Source: Cyclina sinensis
Taxonomy: Eukaryota > Mollusca > Bivalvia > Venerida > Veneridae
Assembly (NCBI GenBank): GCA_012932295.1
Contig: JAAONU010000019.1
Coordinates: 20,903,908-20,967,907, forward strand
Direction: 5' to 3'
DNA length: 64,000 bases
The notes beneath the pieces are model-generated. The model was not told where the DNA came from and did no database searches. It saw nothing but the letters and a program-made list of their open reading frames with translations. A program made the position numbers and the translations under genes. Positions 10,920-23,063 of this stretch are shown one piece after another. The stretch's first letter is position 1. Each line of letters opens with the position of its first letter.

Positions 10920-13070
10920 TCATGAGAAATGGACCTTTCCATTTGTGTACAAGCTTAAACATACACGTTTTTTTTTCTTTTTAGAATTATGCAGCCACAC
11001 TAACTGCCCGAATCTTTGTTGCATTGATTTTGTATGGGAAGGTTTCTTTTGGTAAACTGCAGCTTTGCCAATGTTTCTGCGAACTTGATGTATTTTATTC
11101 TTAAGTACTTCAGTGTTCTCTTCATATGATTCTCGTTTTTCTTCGTTGACTGGGTGACCCACGACATCATTTACAGGTAACGTTACTTCTCTCTCGAAAA
11201 CAACTTTCTTGAGAAAAAGTTAAACTGAGTTGACCTTTGAGTTGAACTACGATATGGTAATATAGCAAGTGGGAGAAATATATCCCAGTCAGATTGGTTC
11301 ACGATGACAACATAGAAATTAAATTTTGTTACAACGCTCAACGAAAGCCTTTGCCTTTGGTCGCATACTAGTAATATGTTTTCTCTTTGTTGAGCAATTT
11401 AAATATTTCAGCTAGAAGGTGCGATTCAATATTTCTAACTTGATCAGTATTCAGTTGTAGAGGAACACCAAACCTACAGTCAAAATTATTAATGGAAGTT
11501 TCTGCCACTGTTTTAGCCTCTTGGTCAGGTGAAAAGACCACTTATAACAAGAACGTATTTATTTTCCTTATTAGAGAGTGGGAGAGGTCCTATAATGTCT
11601 AACGCAATCCTTTCCTTCAGTTCACCTACGATATAATGTCCGAGAGGTGCTTTGTTCCTTGATTTAGTAATGTTCTGTACTGGACATGTGTCAAAGTTTT
11701 TTTCACAAAACAAAGACATACTGGGCCAGTAAAATGATGTTTGAATTTGTTCTAAGGACTTGTCTGATGTCGGTATGTCTTGATGATAATAAATGACGTC
11801 TCACTGTTAACTATTTGGTACAATCAACTGCATTTGAACATCGTTTTGACTTTAGGGAATTGGCTGTACAAAATTCCTGCTTTAACTTCTTAGTGGTCCC
11901 ACTGTCTTCAAAGAGTTTTTAAAGGTGGCTTTCATTCGAAATGTTTGACCATTTCGGTCTTTTTGAATTTGTCAGCTTAGCTGACAGTAAAAGACCAATA
12001 CCTCTATCTTCAAGCTGGCTCTGTTTAATCTCTAAATTTTCCCAACCATTTAGGTTTACATCATGCTGCGATAAACTACTCATTTCATTTGTACATGTGG
12101 TGCCTCTTGTGTCGTTCAAACTGATCCTTCTGTCTAAGTTTTATTTCATGTTCGTCTTCTTTATGTTTGTCTTCTATTATTTTTGCAGTGAGCAGCCTTT
12201 GCAAGTTCGTTTGAAGTGAGTCTACGTTATTACGATTTCTTCTAGTCTTGTTTACAAATTCGAGGTTATAAGCATTAAACTCTAGCAGACATCTGGCTAC
12301 CTGTCCTGTTGGAGTTATGAGATTTCTCATTCAGCACATTGCTAAGTTGTCTGTCCTCAAAAGAAGTTCTTGCCTATAAAGATATGCATGAAAGTTCTTT
12401 AAGGATGTAACAACCACTAGCAATTCTTTCCTGGTAACACAGTAGGACTGCTCCAGTTTATGTAACATTTTGCCCATGTACGCTATTACCCTCTCTTTGC
12501 CTATTTGCTCTTGTGATAAAACTGACCCACAAGCTTGGTCACTTGAGTCTGTGAACCTTAACACTGGTAAAACACTACGGCAGATGCGGAAATGTTTTCT
12601 ATAATAAGAAGCCAAGCCCAAAACTTTGGTTACTATTAATAGGTAGGAGGCAACTTTTGACTGCTTCTATCTTTTAATTATCGGTTCGAATACCCCCTTC
12701 TGAGATTGTATGCCCAAGAAATGATGATGACTTTTGAAAGAAATTACATCTACAGGTCTTTAACTTCAAATTTGCATCTTGCAAATGAATTAATACATTT
12801 TCTGACCTTGGTAGACATTCTTCAACGGCTCGACCAGGTGTTATGATGTCGTCTATGTAAATCAAAGATTCTACACATTGTATAACTCGAAGGACGTATT
12901 CCATCAGACGCTGATATGAAGATGGCGCGTTAACTAGTCCAAAAGGCATGACCTTGCTGTCCAAAAAGCCATTTACAGTTTACAGTGAAAAATGCAGTCT
13001 TCAGTTTGTCTTTTGGGTCCATAGCAATCTGCCAGAAACCTGAACAGAGGTCAGGTAGAGGTACACTAGA
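10920..13070 (-). pseudogene. Decayed Ty3/gypsy-type retrotransposon pol
   Basis: Read from high to low coordinates, pol domains come in the canonical order. Reverse transcriptase starts near 13065 (LPDLCSGFWQIAMDP, then a frameshift). Next come MPFGLVNAPSSYQRLM and the catalytic-box stretch LIYIDDII near 12860-12835, then FLGHTISEGGI. RNase H follows at 12621-12331 (FTDSSDQACGSVLSQ, then YCVTRKELL). Integrase pieces lie at 11719-11525 (CPVQN zinc-finger half, then ALDIIGPLP) and 11162-10920. At least four frameshifts or stops interrupt it. No LTR pair was identified. The order polymerase, RNase H, integrase places it with Ty3/gypsy or a close relative. It is an inactive fossil. Confidence 0.85.
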
Positions 13071-14319
13071 TTTGAAATGTCTTCTTCACTTCTTAAGTGA
13101 GATTTAAAGGGTTTGTAAAGATGCGCAATATAAGTGGATAGTCAGTATTCAATATGTACTTCACACACAGTTCACATATGCTCTCAGAAGATAAGGTAGC
13201 CGTATGACAATGTGACCACAACTATGTATGGTTAAATTCAAAAATCTTTTATTTTAGAAAAACCTTCTTACCTTACCTTCTTCGGTTCTTTTTTTATATC
13301 TAACTTGCGTAATTATATTATACGCGTGAGTGCAAAACTAAAGTGAATTTCATTAAAAGACTTAATTCTGGATTCGCAGCACTTCAAGGCTGAAATGATG
13401 ATAAATTTGTCCAACATATGGAAGAAATTTTGCAACAGACAATCATAATGGTTTTCTTACTAGATGTAATAAGGTTATAATAAAAGTTAGAATATTACAG
13501 TGTAAAGAAACCACTATCGTCTGATTTTGCACTGCTGTCTACTTTAAAGTAGAAAGTTGAATGCTTTTTGTAGTTTGTGTTGTTTTTGTTTTCAAGTTAA
13601 AGCACAGGGAAATAATAGCTGTAAAAGAACACAACAGTCACGTGGAAAAAAGGTTAATAAGAAGCTGGAAGCGAAAGTAAACTTTCATTCTCGTGTCAGA
13701 CTTAAACTTCGGCGAAATTTGGAATAACTGAAATATGCCATCAGATCCAAGACCTAGAGAATGCTAAGTCCTCAAAAAGGGAATAAAAATCAAAGGAATT
13801 TTGACAGTATTACATACTATATGATATCCTATCCTTATATATCCCGTTTATGGTGACATATTTTTGCCGTAAGATAACCAGTTAAGGTTTGCAAACGCGT
13901 TCATGTTTTTTTTTCTGTTTTGCAGACAAATTTGCTGAAAAGTACTTAGTTTAGTTATGTAAATATATAGATATAATGCCATAATGAGATGATGGCAGTC
14001 ATGGATCATGGTCAAGGAAACTTACAAATCTCAGCAATGACATCATCAACACAATATTCATAAGAAAAAAGAGATAAGAAACAAGGAATTTAAAAGTGTA
14101 AAAATTAAAAGTATATATTTATGCAATATTTACTTTCATTGTATTCAAAAGGAACTTCTAAAGATTTTTTAAGTACTAGTATCAAATGCATCTAAAGTTT
14201 TGTCAGTCGGAACATGTATGGGTCCATCATCGATTTACATAAGCCAAAAGAAAAAAAAACACCAGTAGTGCAACGCCTGAAAACATTACTATATGCATCA
14301 GATTGCAAGAAGAACCTTT
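13071..14319. other. Intergenic, nothing recognised
   Basis: No gene or repeat structure found. A 5' part of the retrotransposon (gag, LTR) might be hidden here but no match could be supported. Confidence 0.4.
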
Positions 14320-15178
14320 CGAACGTACGGAAGCCTAGTAGTGCCATTTTAACTTACAACTTCGATATTAGAACTTTGAACTTAGAAATTAGAAATTAGG
14401 ACCTCGATGTTAGACGAGAGACGCTGTGATACTCATTCTGGTTATTTGTATCTGTGACGTATTAAAACTGTGAAATATGTCTGTTTGCACTAAGAAACAA
14501 TTACAGAGGAAACTTGAAAAAAAAGATAATGACTACATTTGTCTTCTCTCTGTCCTTCTCGCTATCGTCCTCCATGTACGGAAGCCTAATATTGCCATTT
14601 TAACTTACAACTTCGATATTAGAACTTGGAACTTAGAAATTAGAAATTAGGACTTCGATAATAGAACTTAGGAATTGGGACAAATGACTTAGGAGCTACA
14701 ACTTGTATACCTGCATTTTGGCGGGACAAGTGTCATGGAGGACGATAGCGAGAATGACGGAGAGAAGGCAAATGTCCCGCCAAAATGCAGGTATACAAGT
14801 CCTAGCTCCTAAGTCATTTGTTCCAATTCCTAAGTTCTATTATCGAAGTCCCAATTTCTAAGTTCCAAGTTCTAATATCGAAGTTGTAAGTTAAAATGGC
14901 ACTATTAGGCTTCCGTACATGGAGGACGAGTCGATAGCGAGAAGGACGGAGAGAAGGCAAATGTAGTCATTATCTTTTTTTCAAGTTTCCTCCGTAATTG
15001 TTTCTTAGTGCAAACAGTGACATTTCACAGTTTTAATACGTCACAGATACAAATAACCAGAATGAGTATCACAGCGTTTCTCGTCTAACATCGAAGTCCT
15101 AATTTCTAATTCCTAAGTTCCAAGTTCTAATATCGAAGTTGTAAGTTAAAATGGCACTATTAGGCTTCCGTACGAACG
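14320..15178. mobile_element. 847-bp fold-back DNA element with 6-bp target-site duplication
   Basis: The element spans 14326-15172 and is flanked by direct CGAACG copies at 14320-14325 and 15173-15178. Its termini are TACGGAAGCCTA / reverse complement. Arms of about 400 bp (14326-14728 and 14773-15172) are inverted copies with few mismatches around a 44-bp spacer. A second inverted pair of the terminal sequence lies inside (14577 and 14917). A module running from ATGGAGGACGA to AGAAGGCAAATG occurs three times: in both arms and in the spacer. There is no coding capacity. The 6-bp duplication and TACGG ends recall the IS3EU group of DNA transposons, from memory and unverified. Confidence 0.85.
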
Positions 15179-15690
15179 GAAAGGAAAAATGCTTAAATTT
15201 TGATGACTCAATACTCTACCCAACTACTGCGTTTAAGTACTATTTACATTGATACCTCAATTTTGATTGGATGTATTTATTATTTTCACTTTTGTACAAT
15301 TTATATATAAAATTATAAAGTAAAAAGATGTTGATTTGATACTAGATTATGTTGGTCTGAAAATAAGTAAAAATATAGTTTGAAGAAAAAAGGGAAGTAA
15401 CTACCTTCTCCAGTTAATCTGCAAGCGTTATTTACAGCGAAGCGGAGCTTGAATGTTCTACGACTCAAACTGTTCTACGACTCAAACATGGGAAAGATGG
15501 GTAAATTGAACAGTACTGGTGGATATACATTATGCACTGCTACATGATAAAATTCAGAACTCTCTGCCTTGTTTATTTAAAGGATTTACTTCAGGGAAGT
15601 CATGTAAATCTGTGACCCCTCATGGCCTGGTTCATTGATGGTCCAAATAACAAAGATTACATTTTATAATAATTTTTATTCAATGAAACG
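15179..15690. other. Intergenic, nothing recognised
   Basis: AT-rich, without frames of interest. A short direct repeat (GTTCTACGACTCAAAC) occurs twice around 15453-15487. Confidence 0.4.
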
Positions 15691-15727
15691 GCATAATAAT
15701 AATAGTAATAATAATAATAATAATTTA
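15691..15727. repeat. (AAT)n microsatellite
   Basis: Imperfect AAT/ATA trinucleotide run with one G interruption. Confidence 0.85.
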
Positions 15728-15899
15728 TTATAGAGAACTCAAAAACACAAAGCTGTTCTGCACTATCCTGAATCCGTGCAGACGTTGAAAAGGTCTCAAA
15801 CTTTAGCTTGTAGGGTCAATTTTCTCTCTGTTACAATGCCAAATGGCAGTGCAAATTGCTTTTTTTTCTTTCTTCTGATTTGCACGTGGTTCTCTATGG

Positions 15900-16690
15900 T
15901 GCAGCCCTGGTCAACACTTTCTGACACGGGGTCATATCATAAGAAAACCGTGTTAACATTTTAGAGACCTCTTCTTAATGTAACGTGAAGAGAATATTAG
16001 CATGGAATTATGGATGAATTCTTGGACAAGTTGAAAACTGCGTCACGAAGGATCAGAAACTTAGTCACTTGGTCAAATCATAAGAAAACTTTGATTACAC
16101 TGTAGACATCACATTTTACTCCTGATCTGAATGAATCTTGGTCAGAATATTTGCCTTTAAAAGGGAATTCTTTGACGAGTTTAAAACCTGATCACGTAGG
16201 TTCAGAAACTAGGTCAAATCATAGGAAATCTGTGTGTTACATTTTATTGGCCATATTTTTTTTATCAAATCTTAATGAATTTTTGTCAGAATATTTATCC
16301 TCATGAATTCTCTGATGTGGAGTAAAAATATTTTTCACTAGGTCGAATTATATTTAATACTTTAATATTGAATACTTTATTTACATTCTGCTAGCCATAG
16401 CCTTGATATTCCTAAAATTAATCCGGAAATTTCGGACTTATTCGAATATAGATAACTTGAGTTCAGAAATAAGTTCAAAGGGTCATCACATAGAAAACCT
16501 ATTTAAACACTCTAGAGGCCAACTTATTTACTGGACCTTCATGAAAATTAGTCAGGGTGATTTTTTAATGAAATGAGTTATCAAATTAGGTCCTGTGAGG
16601 TTAAAAACGAGGACACCGGGTCAAATAATAACCTTGTTATCATTCCAGAGGTATAAAATTCGACTCAGTTTCAATGAAATTTGGTTATCT
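15900..16690. repeat. Degenerate ~140-bp tandem array
   Basis: About five to six diverged units carry recurring words: CATAAGAAAAC at about 15938 and 16079, ATAGGAAATC at 16221, CATAGAAAACC near 16489. AAACTTAGTCA or AAACTAGGTCA precedes and TTGGTCAGAATAT follows within each unit. Spacing is close to 140 bp. The words resemble those in the cleaner array at 26.5-28.5 kb, so this is probably an older relative of that element. Confidence 0.65.
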
Positions 16691-16699
16691 TAATTCTCC

Positions 16700-17543
16700 G
16701 ATGAGATGTTGGAACACATTTTACTGTATCATTTAACAGATGATGTTTCAGAAACTATGGTTTGACGAAAGCATGGTGTATTCTTTATTTCTACATTTCA
16801 TATGAAACATTATACATAAATAGAAATAAATGCGAGATCTAACAATTTTAATGTGAATTTCTTCATTGAAAAGCTAAACTCGTATTTAGTACTTACAGAT
16901 ATATTTCACCTCGCGGTAGTGGGGGGCGGGGGACGCGAAGGGAGGAGAGGGTGAAGAGGGAGAGAGGAGGAGGAAACAGTACTTTCAGCTCTCATCCGTG
17001 CCGCATTATATCTGGCAAAAAATCTTCTACACAGATGTAATATGTAATTATCCCGCTGTATTGAATTTACGCACGGTCTTCCTGACAAACGTTTCTGTTT
17101 TTGTGACGCGTCAAATGAGAGGATATAATCTCGAAGAAGAGGCGTCAAGACGTCTTATGACTTGCTATTGCGTTAGCACACATTCAAGCGTCGCCAAAAT
17201 CGGGCTCTAATAAGATTTTAACCTTAACAGTATAACATACTGATTATTCTTAGAAAAAAATCTGATATACGATTGTGCGTTGGCTAAGAAAATTTAATGT
17301 AACAACGTAAAACAACAGGGTACATGTCGATGATTGGGCTGAATTTAATCGCACGAGTTTCATTTGGTCGATTAGGCGTTTCTGTTTCTCAAAAAGTTAA
17401 GAACATAAGTCACTCGAATTTTGCCTATTATGCATCTTAAGGTATACAACAATTAAATATAAATGTACAATGTAAATTTTCTTTAACAAAGCTAAACAAA
17501 TACAAAAGTTATGTGCAAGCTATAAAATTGAAATACATGTATA
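16700..17543. other. Intergenic, nothing recognised
   Basis: Contains a short purine-rich tract (about 16918-16977, GGAGG/GAGAG) but no supported gene. Confidence 0.4.
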
Positions 17544-17992
17544 TTAAAGCGACTGACTCACAGATGGGCCGACGATGAAAAAAAGAAAATGTTTATACAT
17601 CTAGAATTTCTAGCTGTAATTCTGAAGAACATATATAAATTAAGTTACTGACCCATTTGTTGTTACAGAAACACATCACAATATAAAGATTTACATACTT
17701 TTATCGGTAAAATAAATTACCCCCTAAGTCACACGGTGTAGACACTTTGGTTATAACTTTACTTTTCACGATTTATGATAATTTGTCTTTTGGCACAGTG
17801 GTGTAGATCGTCATTCTGTATTTTACTGACCGAAAGAGCATAGGTTCGAATCTCTGTAAAAGCATAACTATTTTTTTCTCAGTTTTCATGGTGTATAGAA
17901 ACAATATTATGTTATGTTTCCTTAGTATATTAACTTCTCCTCAATTTTAAAGAAAATAAAATCAGCGAAATGCTGTAAGTCAATCGCTTTAA
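17544..17992 (+). mobile_element. Inverted-terminus element carrying tRNA-like Pol III boxes
   Basis: The termini TTAAAGCGACTGAC (17544) and GTCAATCGCTTTAA (ending 17992) are inverted copies with one mismatch. Inside, TGGCACAGTGG at 17791-17801 fits a Pol III A box and GGTTCGAATCT at 17843-17853 fits a B box, about 50 bases apart, followed by T-rich sequence. It therefore combines MITE-like ends with a SINE-like head. Related copies are at 24284 and 48483. The RNA-coding potential is an inference from the boxes; no folded tRNA cloverleaf is present. Confidence 0.65.
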
Positions 17993-17995
17993 GCT

Positions 17996-20173
17996 TAGAA
18001 TTAATAGGAAAAGGGGCAAACATTTGTAATGTTCGAATCTTTAGCATGCATCTAAATAAAATATGAAGCACACCTAAAATGAAAGTAAAGTATTTTCATT
18101 TTTTTTCTATCAACAAGTGTCGGTACAGTAACAGTACAATATTATCAAGTGCCTGACGGGGAACATTTCGACTCCCATCTGGTGTGAATAACACCAGTGA
18201 ATTTCTGCATTCCAGAATTCCAGTTCTGGTTTGCCCCAGGAAACAGTTCGTGAGCGATCAAAAATGATTAGTATGTTGCAAGACCTTGCTTCGCACTCGA
18301 TGTAAAAAAAAAATAGGTCTAAATTAATACTTATCTATATTCTACAAAGAAATTAATGTATCAGTCTATCAAGATAAATTCTTCCGTAATTTTTCTAGGT
18401 AATTTTACGTTAACTACATAAGGAAGACAAACAAAAAATGATAAATATTGTTTCATATGAAAGGTTAGTATAAAAGTTACGACACTTGTTACAATATTTA
18501 TGTTTGGAGGAAGTTATTGCGAACATCTTATCTCAAATGCAAATTTTCCGCCATTTATGTCTCATTTTATCAAGTTAATAAAATTATGATACAAACTTTA
18601 AGTGTCTTCTGAATAGTCAATTTGTCACTAATATTGTTTCCGATTTCATGAAGTGACGCATTGTCGAGTGTTCCTAATATTACACATTCATGAGCATTAC
18701 AAAAATCAAAACCGTTTTTGGCATGAAGTGGTATTTATTATTTAATGCCGTAAATGGTATTTAAAAGTAATCAGTTTGACACAAAATTATAAATATAACT
18801 TTTAACTAGTATTGTATTTAAACTTAATATTTTCATAGATCGTGAATTCTTTGTCAGAGCTCCTTTTCATGAGTCATCAACCAAACAAAAGTAAAGTTCT
18901 ACGCAAGAAACAGTCAAACAGTAGATTTATTAATGATTCAGTCCGAAAAATGGCTTTTAATTGTTCCAAATTTCAGATTTTTTGCCCATTAAAACTGCCG
19001 GTATAACGTAAAGTGGTCTCGTTAGCTAAACTGGATACTGATAGTTGAGACTAAGAGTCAGTGTGATATTTGTACGTAAAAAGTTTGCACTCACATTTCA
19101 TACACTGAACACGATAGATATTTCTTTGAAGTGTCTGAAACTTTTCTTTCTATAATTAGATGAATGTATTATCTACAGCAGATACATGACTTCAGATTAG
19201 TATAACATTTCTTGTATCTTCTTGTATGTTAAAGTCAATAGCCCAAATCATCCCAACCACAAAATATCAGTCGCAGAAGGATCATACAGGGGCTGATAAA
19301 AATACCATGCTGTAGAAATATCACCAGATGCTTTATAAAGATTCGAACTATGGATTGTCTGTTATTTATTCTGTCAGATTTCGAAAGTTGGATAATTCTA
19401 GGTATCCTTTTGCTTGTGTATTTACAAACGTGTCACTGGTATGAAGTAAAAGAGGTTACAAATGCGAAATTGTGGGAGACGATATAAGGGTGCAGCTGAT
19501 GCAGAGGAACTGATGCAATTTAGAGAGAACATTTATATAAAGACGGGAAAGTCGTTTTATTTTCAGAAAGTGCGTGATAATATCATAAAAGTGTGCATCT
19601 TTATGACATACTTGAAAATGAAATGTTGTATTGTAATATCCAGCATTTTACCTGCATTTGTTTTTGTTTGCCTCTTTATTCTTCTGTAATTATTCAACAG
19701 TTTTGCATTATTGATTTTTACTAATTACATAACATTTAGTTAGTTATTGTCCTTGATAAAGTACACAGGTCAACAATTCAGACCTACGTATTGGGCCATC
19801 CGAGGTTTCAGAATTAATGTTTGTAAGTGTTCACAGTAAAATCACCGGATTTCACGACCTTGCTTCAGTTGTCAGTTTACATTATTGAGATTAATCTTGC
19901 TCATCTTACCTCACGCAAAAGAAAATATTAGGTTATGACTATTTAATTCATACTTTTTTTTAATTTATCATAATAGATTTACTCATTCGTGCAGGTTTCT
20001 TTAGCTGCAAGTGTTTGATTACACAGTGGAAGCTTTAATTCACTAGGTTTCTGTGGAGTGTTCTTGCTGTGATTTTCAAGGATCTGTGCAGGGTTTATCA
20101 CGGTCCCACTTGTGGTGCACAGTTTGGTCTGTAACAAGTATGTGAAGGTATACAAAACTTGTCTGCAACTTAT
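17996..20173. other. Intergenic, nothing recognised
   Basis: AT-rich. Only short frames, none with a visible domain. Confidence 0.45.
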
Positions 20174-20975
20174 CAGAACGTGGTGCTTTGGCATATGAAA
20201 ATTTAGACTCAAAAAATCATTTTCTCAAAATCTTAAAAGTCAACTCAATTCAAGAGTACTTATTTTACAAGTATTTATATCTTTAGTCTGATGTAGATCT
20301 GTTTGAATTACTCAGCTTAAGTAATTTAATAATTTGACTCTTTTAATATTAGAGATATTCCTTTGTAAAGATTGTTGCGTAGATATTTTGGAAAGCTTAG
20401 TGTTCGGGTATGATTGCTTCGCGACATAACCGGTTATTTGGCGTAGCTTTATTAAAATCAATTTTGACCTACATTTCAAAGGAATGACATTGTTAGATAA
20501 AAAAAAATCCTCTGGCGAACGAAGTTTGTCATTGGTTAAAAGTGTTGCTGGAATGAAATATTAGGGCAGATTTCGTAAATGTTAGTTTTATTGCGTATGA
20601 AAATAATTTGCAATTATAATAACATTAATAATATAATGTTATTAATTAGTCGAATTCATATTGGCTTTGTTATTAGGCTGAAGACAGTCATATTGGCCTG
20701 AGGCCGAAGGTATCTCTAATATTAAGAGTCAAATTATTAAATTACTTAAGATGAGTAATTCAGATAGATCTACATCAGACTTAAGATATAAATACTTGTA
20801 AAATAAGTACTCTTGAATTAAGTTGACTTTTAAGTTTTTGAGAAAATGATTTGTGGAGTCTAAATTTCCATATGCCAAAGCACCACGTTCTGAGGCCGAA
20901 GGCCGAAGGCCAATATGACTGTCTTCAGCCCAATAACAAAGCCAATATTAATTCGACTAATTAATGACAATTTTA
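20174..20975. mobile_element. Interleaved inverted repeats (two arm pairs)
   Basis: Segment A (about 20174-20356) returns inverted as A' (about 20713-20893). Segment B (about 20640-20710, containing ATTGGCTTTGTTATTAGGCT) returns inverted as B' (about 20892-20965). The order A, B, A', B' suggests that B-A'-B' is one element with ~70-bp inverted ends and that A is the remains of a second copy in opposite orientation. AGGCCGAAGG repeats sit at the B'/A' junction. There is no coding content. Confidence 0.7.
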
Positions 20976-22620
20976 TTAATTAACTTTATTATATTACTCA
21001 GCATGGATATTTTGGACTTGAATTATTAATGAAATTTTTATAACAGGGTAAAACTTGTGATCGTCTGCTTTTCACTTCCGCGCAACATAATATTTGGTAA
21101 ATATGAAAATCACTAAATGAAAGGTTGAACACTGCTAAATTTACTGTGATCCGATAGCGCAGGGTCTCCGCGAACATTTTTTGCTACTTTTTGAACTTTT
21201 TAAGAGATAAAAACTTTTATGTAAAAACTAGGCTAAGCGTATTCAAAATGGCGTCCAACATGGTGAAAATCCTAGGCTAATATAAGGCCGAGTTTTTCCT
21301 GAATCCTGATTGGCTAAATCTCGTATTGGCCAACTTTTTACTTATTGGCCGTGTTTTTTCGTATTGGCCGAGTTTCGAGCTTTATTGGCGAGGCTTTGGT
21401 TGTATCAAGCCAACAACATGGTCAGAATCTAGTTCAATATAATTATAAAGTTAATTAATAAAGCCGTAAATTAAATAGCAAAACGTTTTGACCATGAAAA
21501 ATTGTACTAAATGGAATAAATATATTAAGAATATGTCTAAATATTTAATTTATTTACTTGAAAAAATGAGACATTTATTTTGTACTTATCCAAGCCAATC
21601 CTTTTTTAAAGATATTTCTTGTTTTTCGTGAAGTCAAATTCAATAGGTTAAACTTCTTAGATATCTGAAGTCACTATTATTGAATACATCAGAAACTTTA
21701 TAGAAATTCAGTAATTTGACTATTGTTAGGTTGTCTAAAAATAAAAGACATTTATAATCTTTATAACCGTTTGTCTTAGTAGTAGAATTAGAAAACCTCA
21801 ATAACTTTAATGCTTCAGTGACTTAGTGTCTGTCTTGTGTCCCGGCTACGATTTAACAGTTAAATGTGGCTCACAGTTAACCGAAAACAAACCAAGACCT
21901 TAAGCGATATTCGCCTTTCTGTAAAGTCATTTAAATACGCTACCATTACAAGAGATTCTTATAATCGACGAAACAGATCGGTACACATTCTAGATTTGAG
22001 GAAGGTAACAATATTACTTTAACAGGCTTTAAAAAAGTCAAACATTTAGAAGCGTGCCAGACAGAGCATTTGCAATTTTGAGAATGAAAAATATTTAGAG
22101 CTGAGCAAGATTTATTATGGAACTAAACGGAAGATGGTAATTAAAACACAATTCATTCTAAAAGTATTGACATTCATATATATCCTTATTGTAAACTTGA
22201 TAACCTTAAAAAATAAACTTTCAATATAAAAACAGTGTCTACCACACGTACTAATACTTCCAAAGTGAAAAGAAGACAAATGAATTAAAAGCAAAAAACA
22301 AGAGATGCTGAATTAGTGGAAATAAATTAACAGTGTTTCTGTAAAACATTAGGTCAAATACAACGCTTCTTTTATGTGTACCATATATTTTAAGTCTACA
22401 TCATATCTTTAAAGTCTATATAGTGTATATCTTTAAAGTCAACACAATATCTTTCAAATGCACATAGTCTATATCATATATTTGAAGTCTCCAACTTATT
22501 TTACGTCTATCTCATACATTTGTCTAATTTCAGTTAGGTTTTTTTCTCTTTCTTTGTTAAGGTAAAATATTGATGATACGAACTTTCAGTATCCTCTGAA
22601 TCGCCAGGCTTGTCAATAAT
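20976..22620. other. Receptor 3' flank; cluster of TATTGGCC words
   Basis: Around 21283-21400 the words ATTGGCC, GGCCGAG and ATTGGCGAG recur about every 20 bases, resembling the ends of the neighbouring interleaved element and probably debris of the same family. The remainder (21.4-22.6 kb) shows no gene. A short run of ATAT/AAGTC words (22380-22510) is weakly repetitive. Confidence 0.4.
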
Positions 22621-22624
22621 TTCT

Positions 22625-22630
22625 TTTATT
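22625..22630 (-). promoter_or_regulatory. Candidate polyadenylation signal of the CCP receptor
   Basis: AATAAA on the minus strand, about 30 bases past the stop of the downstream tail frame (22659). The position fits if that frame is the true 3' end of the receptor transcript. Confidence 0.4.
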
Positions 22631-22658
22631 ACATGAAATATTGCTCTTTTTCAGTTAT

Positions 22659-22979
22659 TTATGTGTCAGGTTCTAAAACAAAATAGTTATGGGCAGTAAC
22701 AGAGGACATTTCATAGCCGTCATCACCGACTTGGCTTTCCGACTCTTTCATTTTTTTAATACCTTTATTAATAATCGGTATGTTGTTTTTGCCTTTAGTT
22801 TCGCCATAATAATTCGTCGCTTTTCCAGGTTGTTGTTTAACACAATCATGAGGTTTATCACTGAACACAAAAATACCAGAAACTTTGGTAAAAGATTGCG
22901 CACCACTGTATGAATTGTCTACTTGGACTTGCATAGTTCTGTTCAAATGTGAATATCTGTCAGATTTGTTTTCAGACAA
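22659..22979 (-). pseudogene. Tail continuation of the CCP receptor, separated by stops
   Basis: An open frame of 106 codons in the same reading frame as the receptor's last exon, beginning about 85 bases after its stop. It has no natural start (first codon TTG), is hydrophilic, and carries further tyrosines in receptor-tail style: RYSHLN, NYYGET, DGYEMS and NYFVLEPDT at the end. It looks like the ancestral C-terminus of the receptor. The intervening bases are open in the +1 frame and read CYDGNNEYNLLR, again in tail style. Two compensating indels, an unannotated splice, or assembly error at an A6 run could explain the break. It may equally be a real alternative 3' exon. Confidence 0.55.
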
Positions 22980-23063
22980 TGGTTCTGTGCGTCCTGTCTT
23001 AGCAAGTTGTATTCATTGTTGCCATCATAACAACTGACTTCTTGTACTCTACCTATCATTTGT

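Noticed and set aside
14577..14917. Inner copy of the fold-back element as a separate nested insertion
   Set aside because: The bases flanking it continue the outer inverted repeat and give no direct target-site duplication, so it is part of one element.
17791..17853. Possible tRNA gene (A box and B box)
   Set aside because: The boxes are good but no acceptor or anticodon stems pair, and the sequence repeats at 24.5 and 48.8 kb inside longer elements, so it is a SINE-like head.
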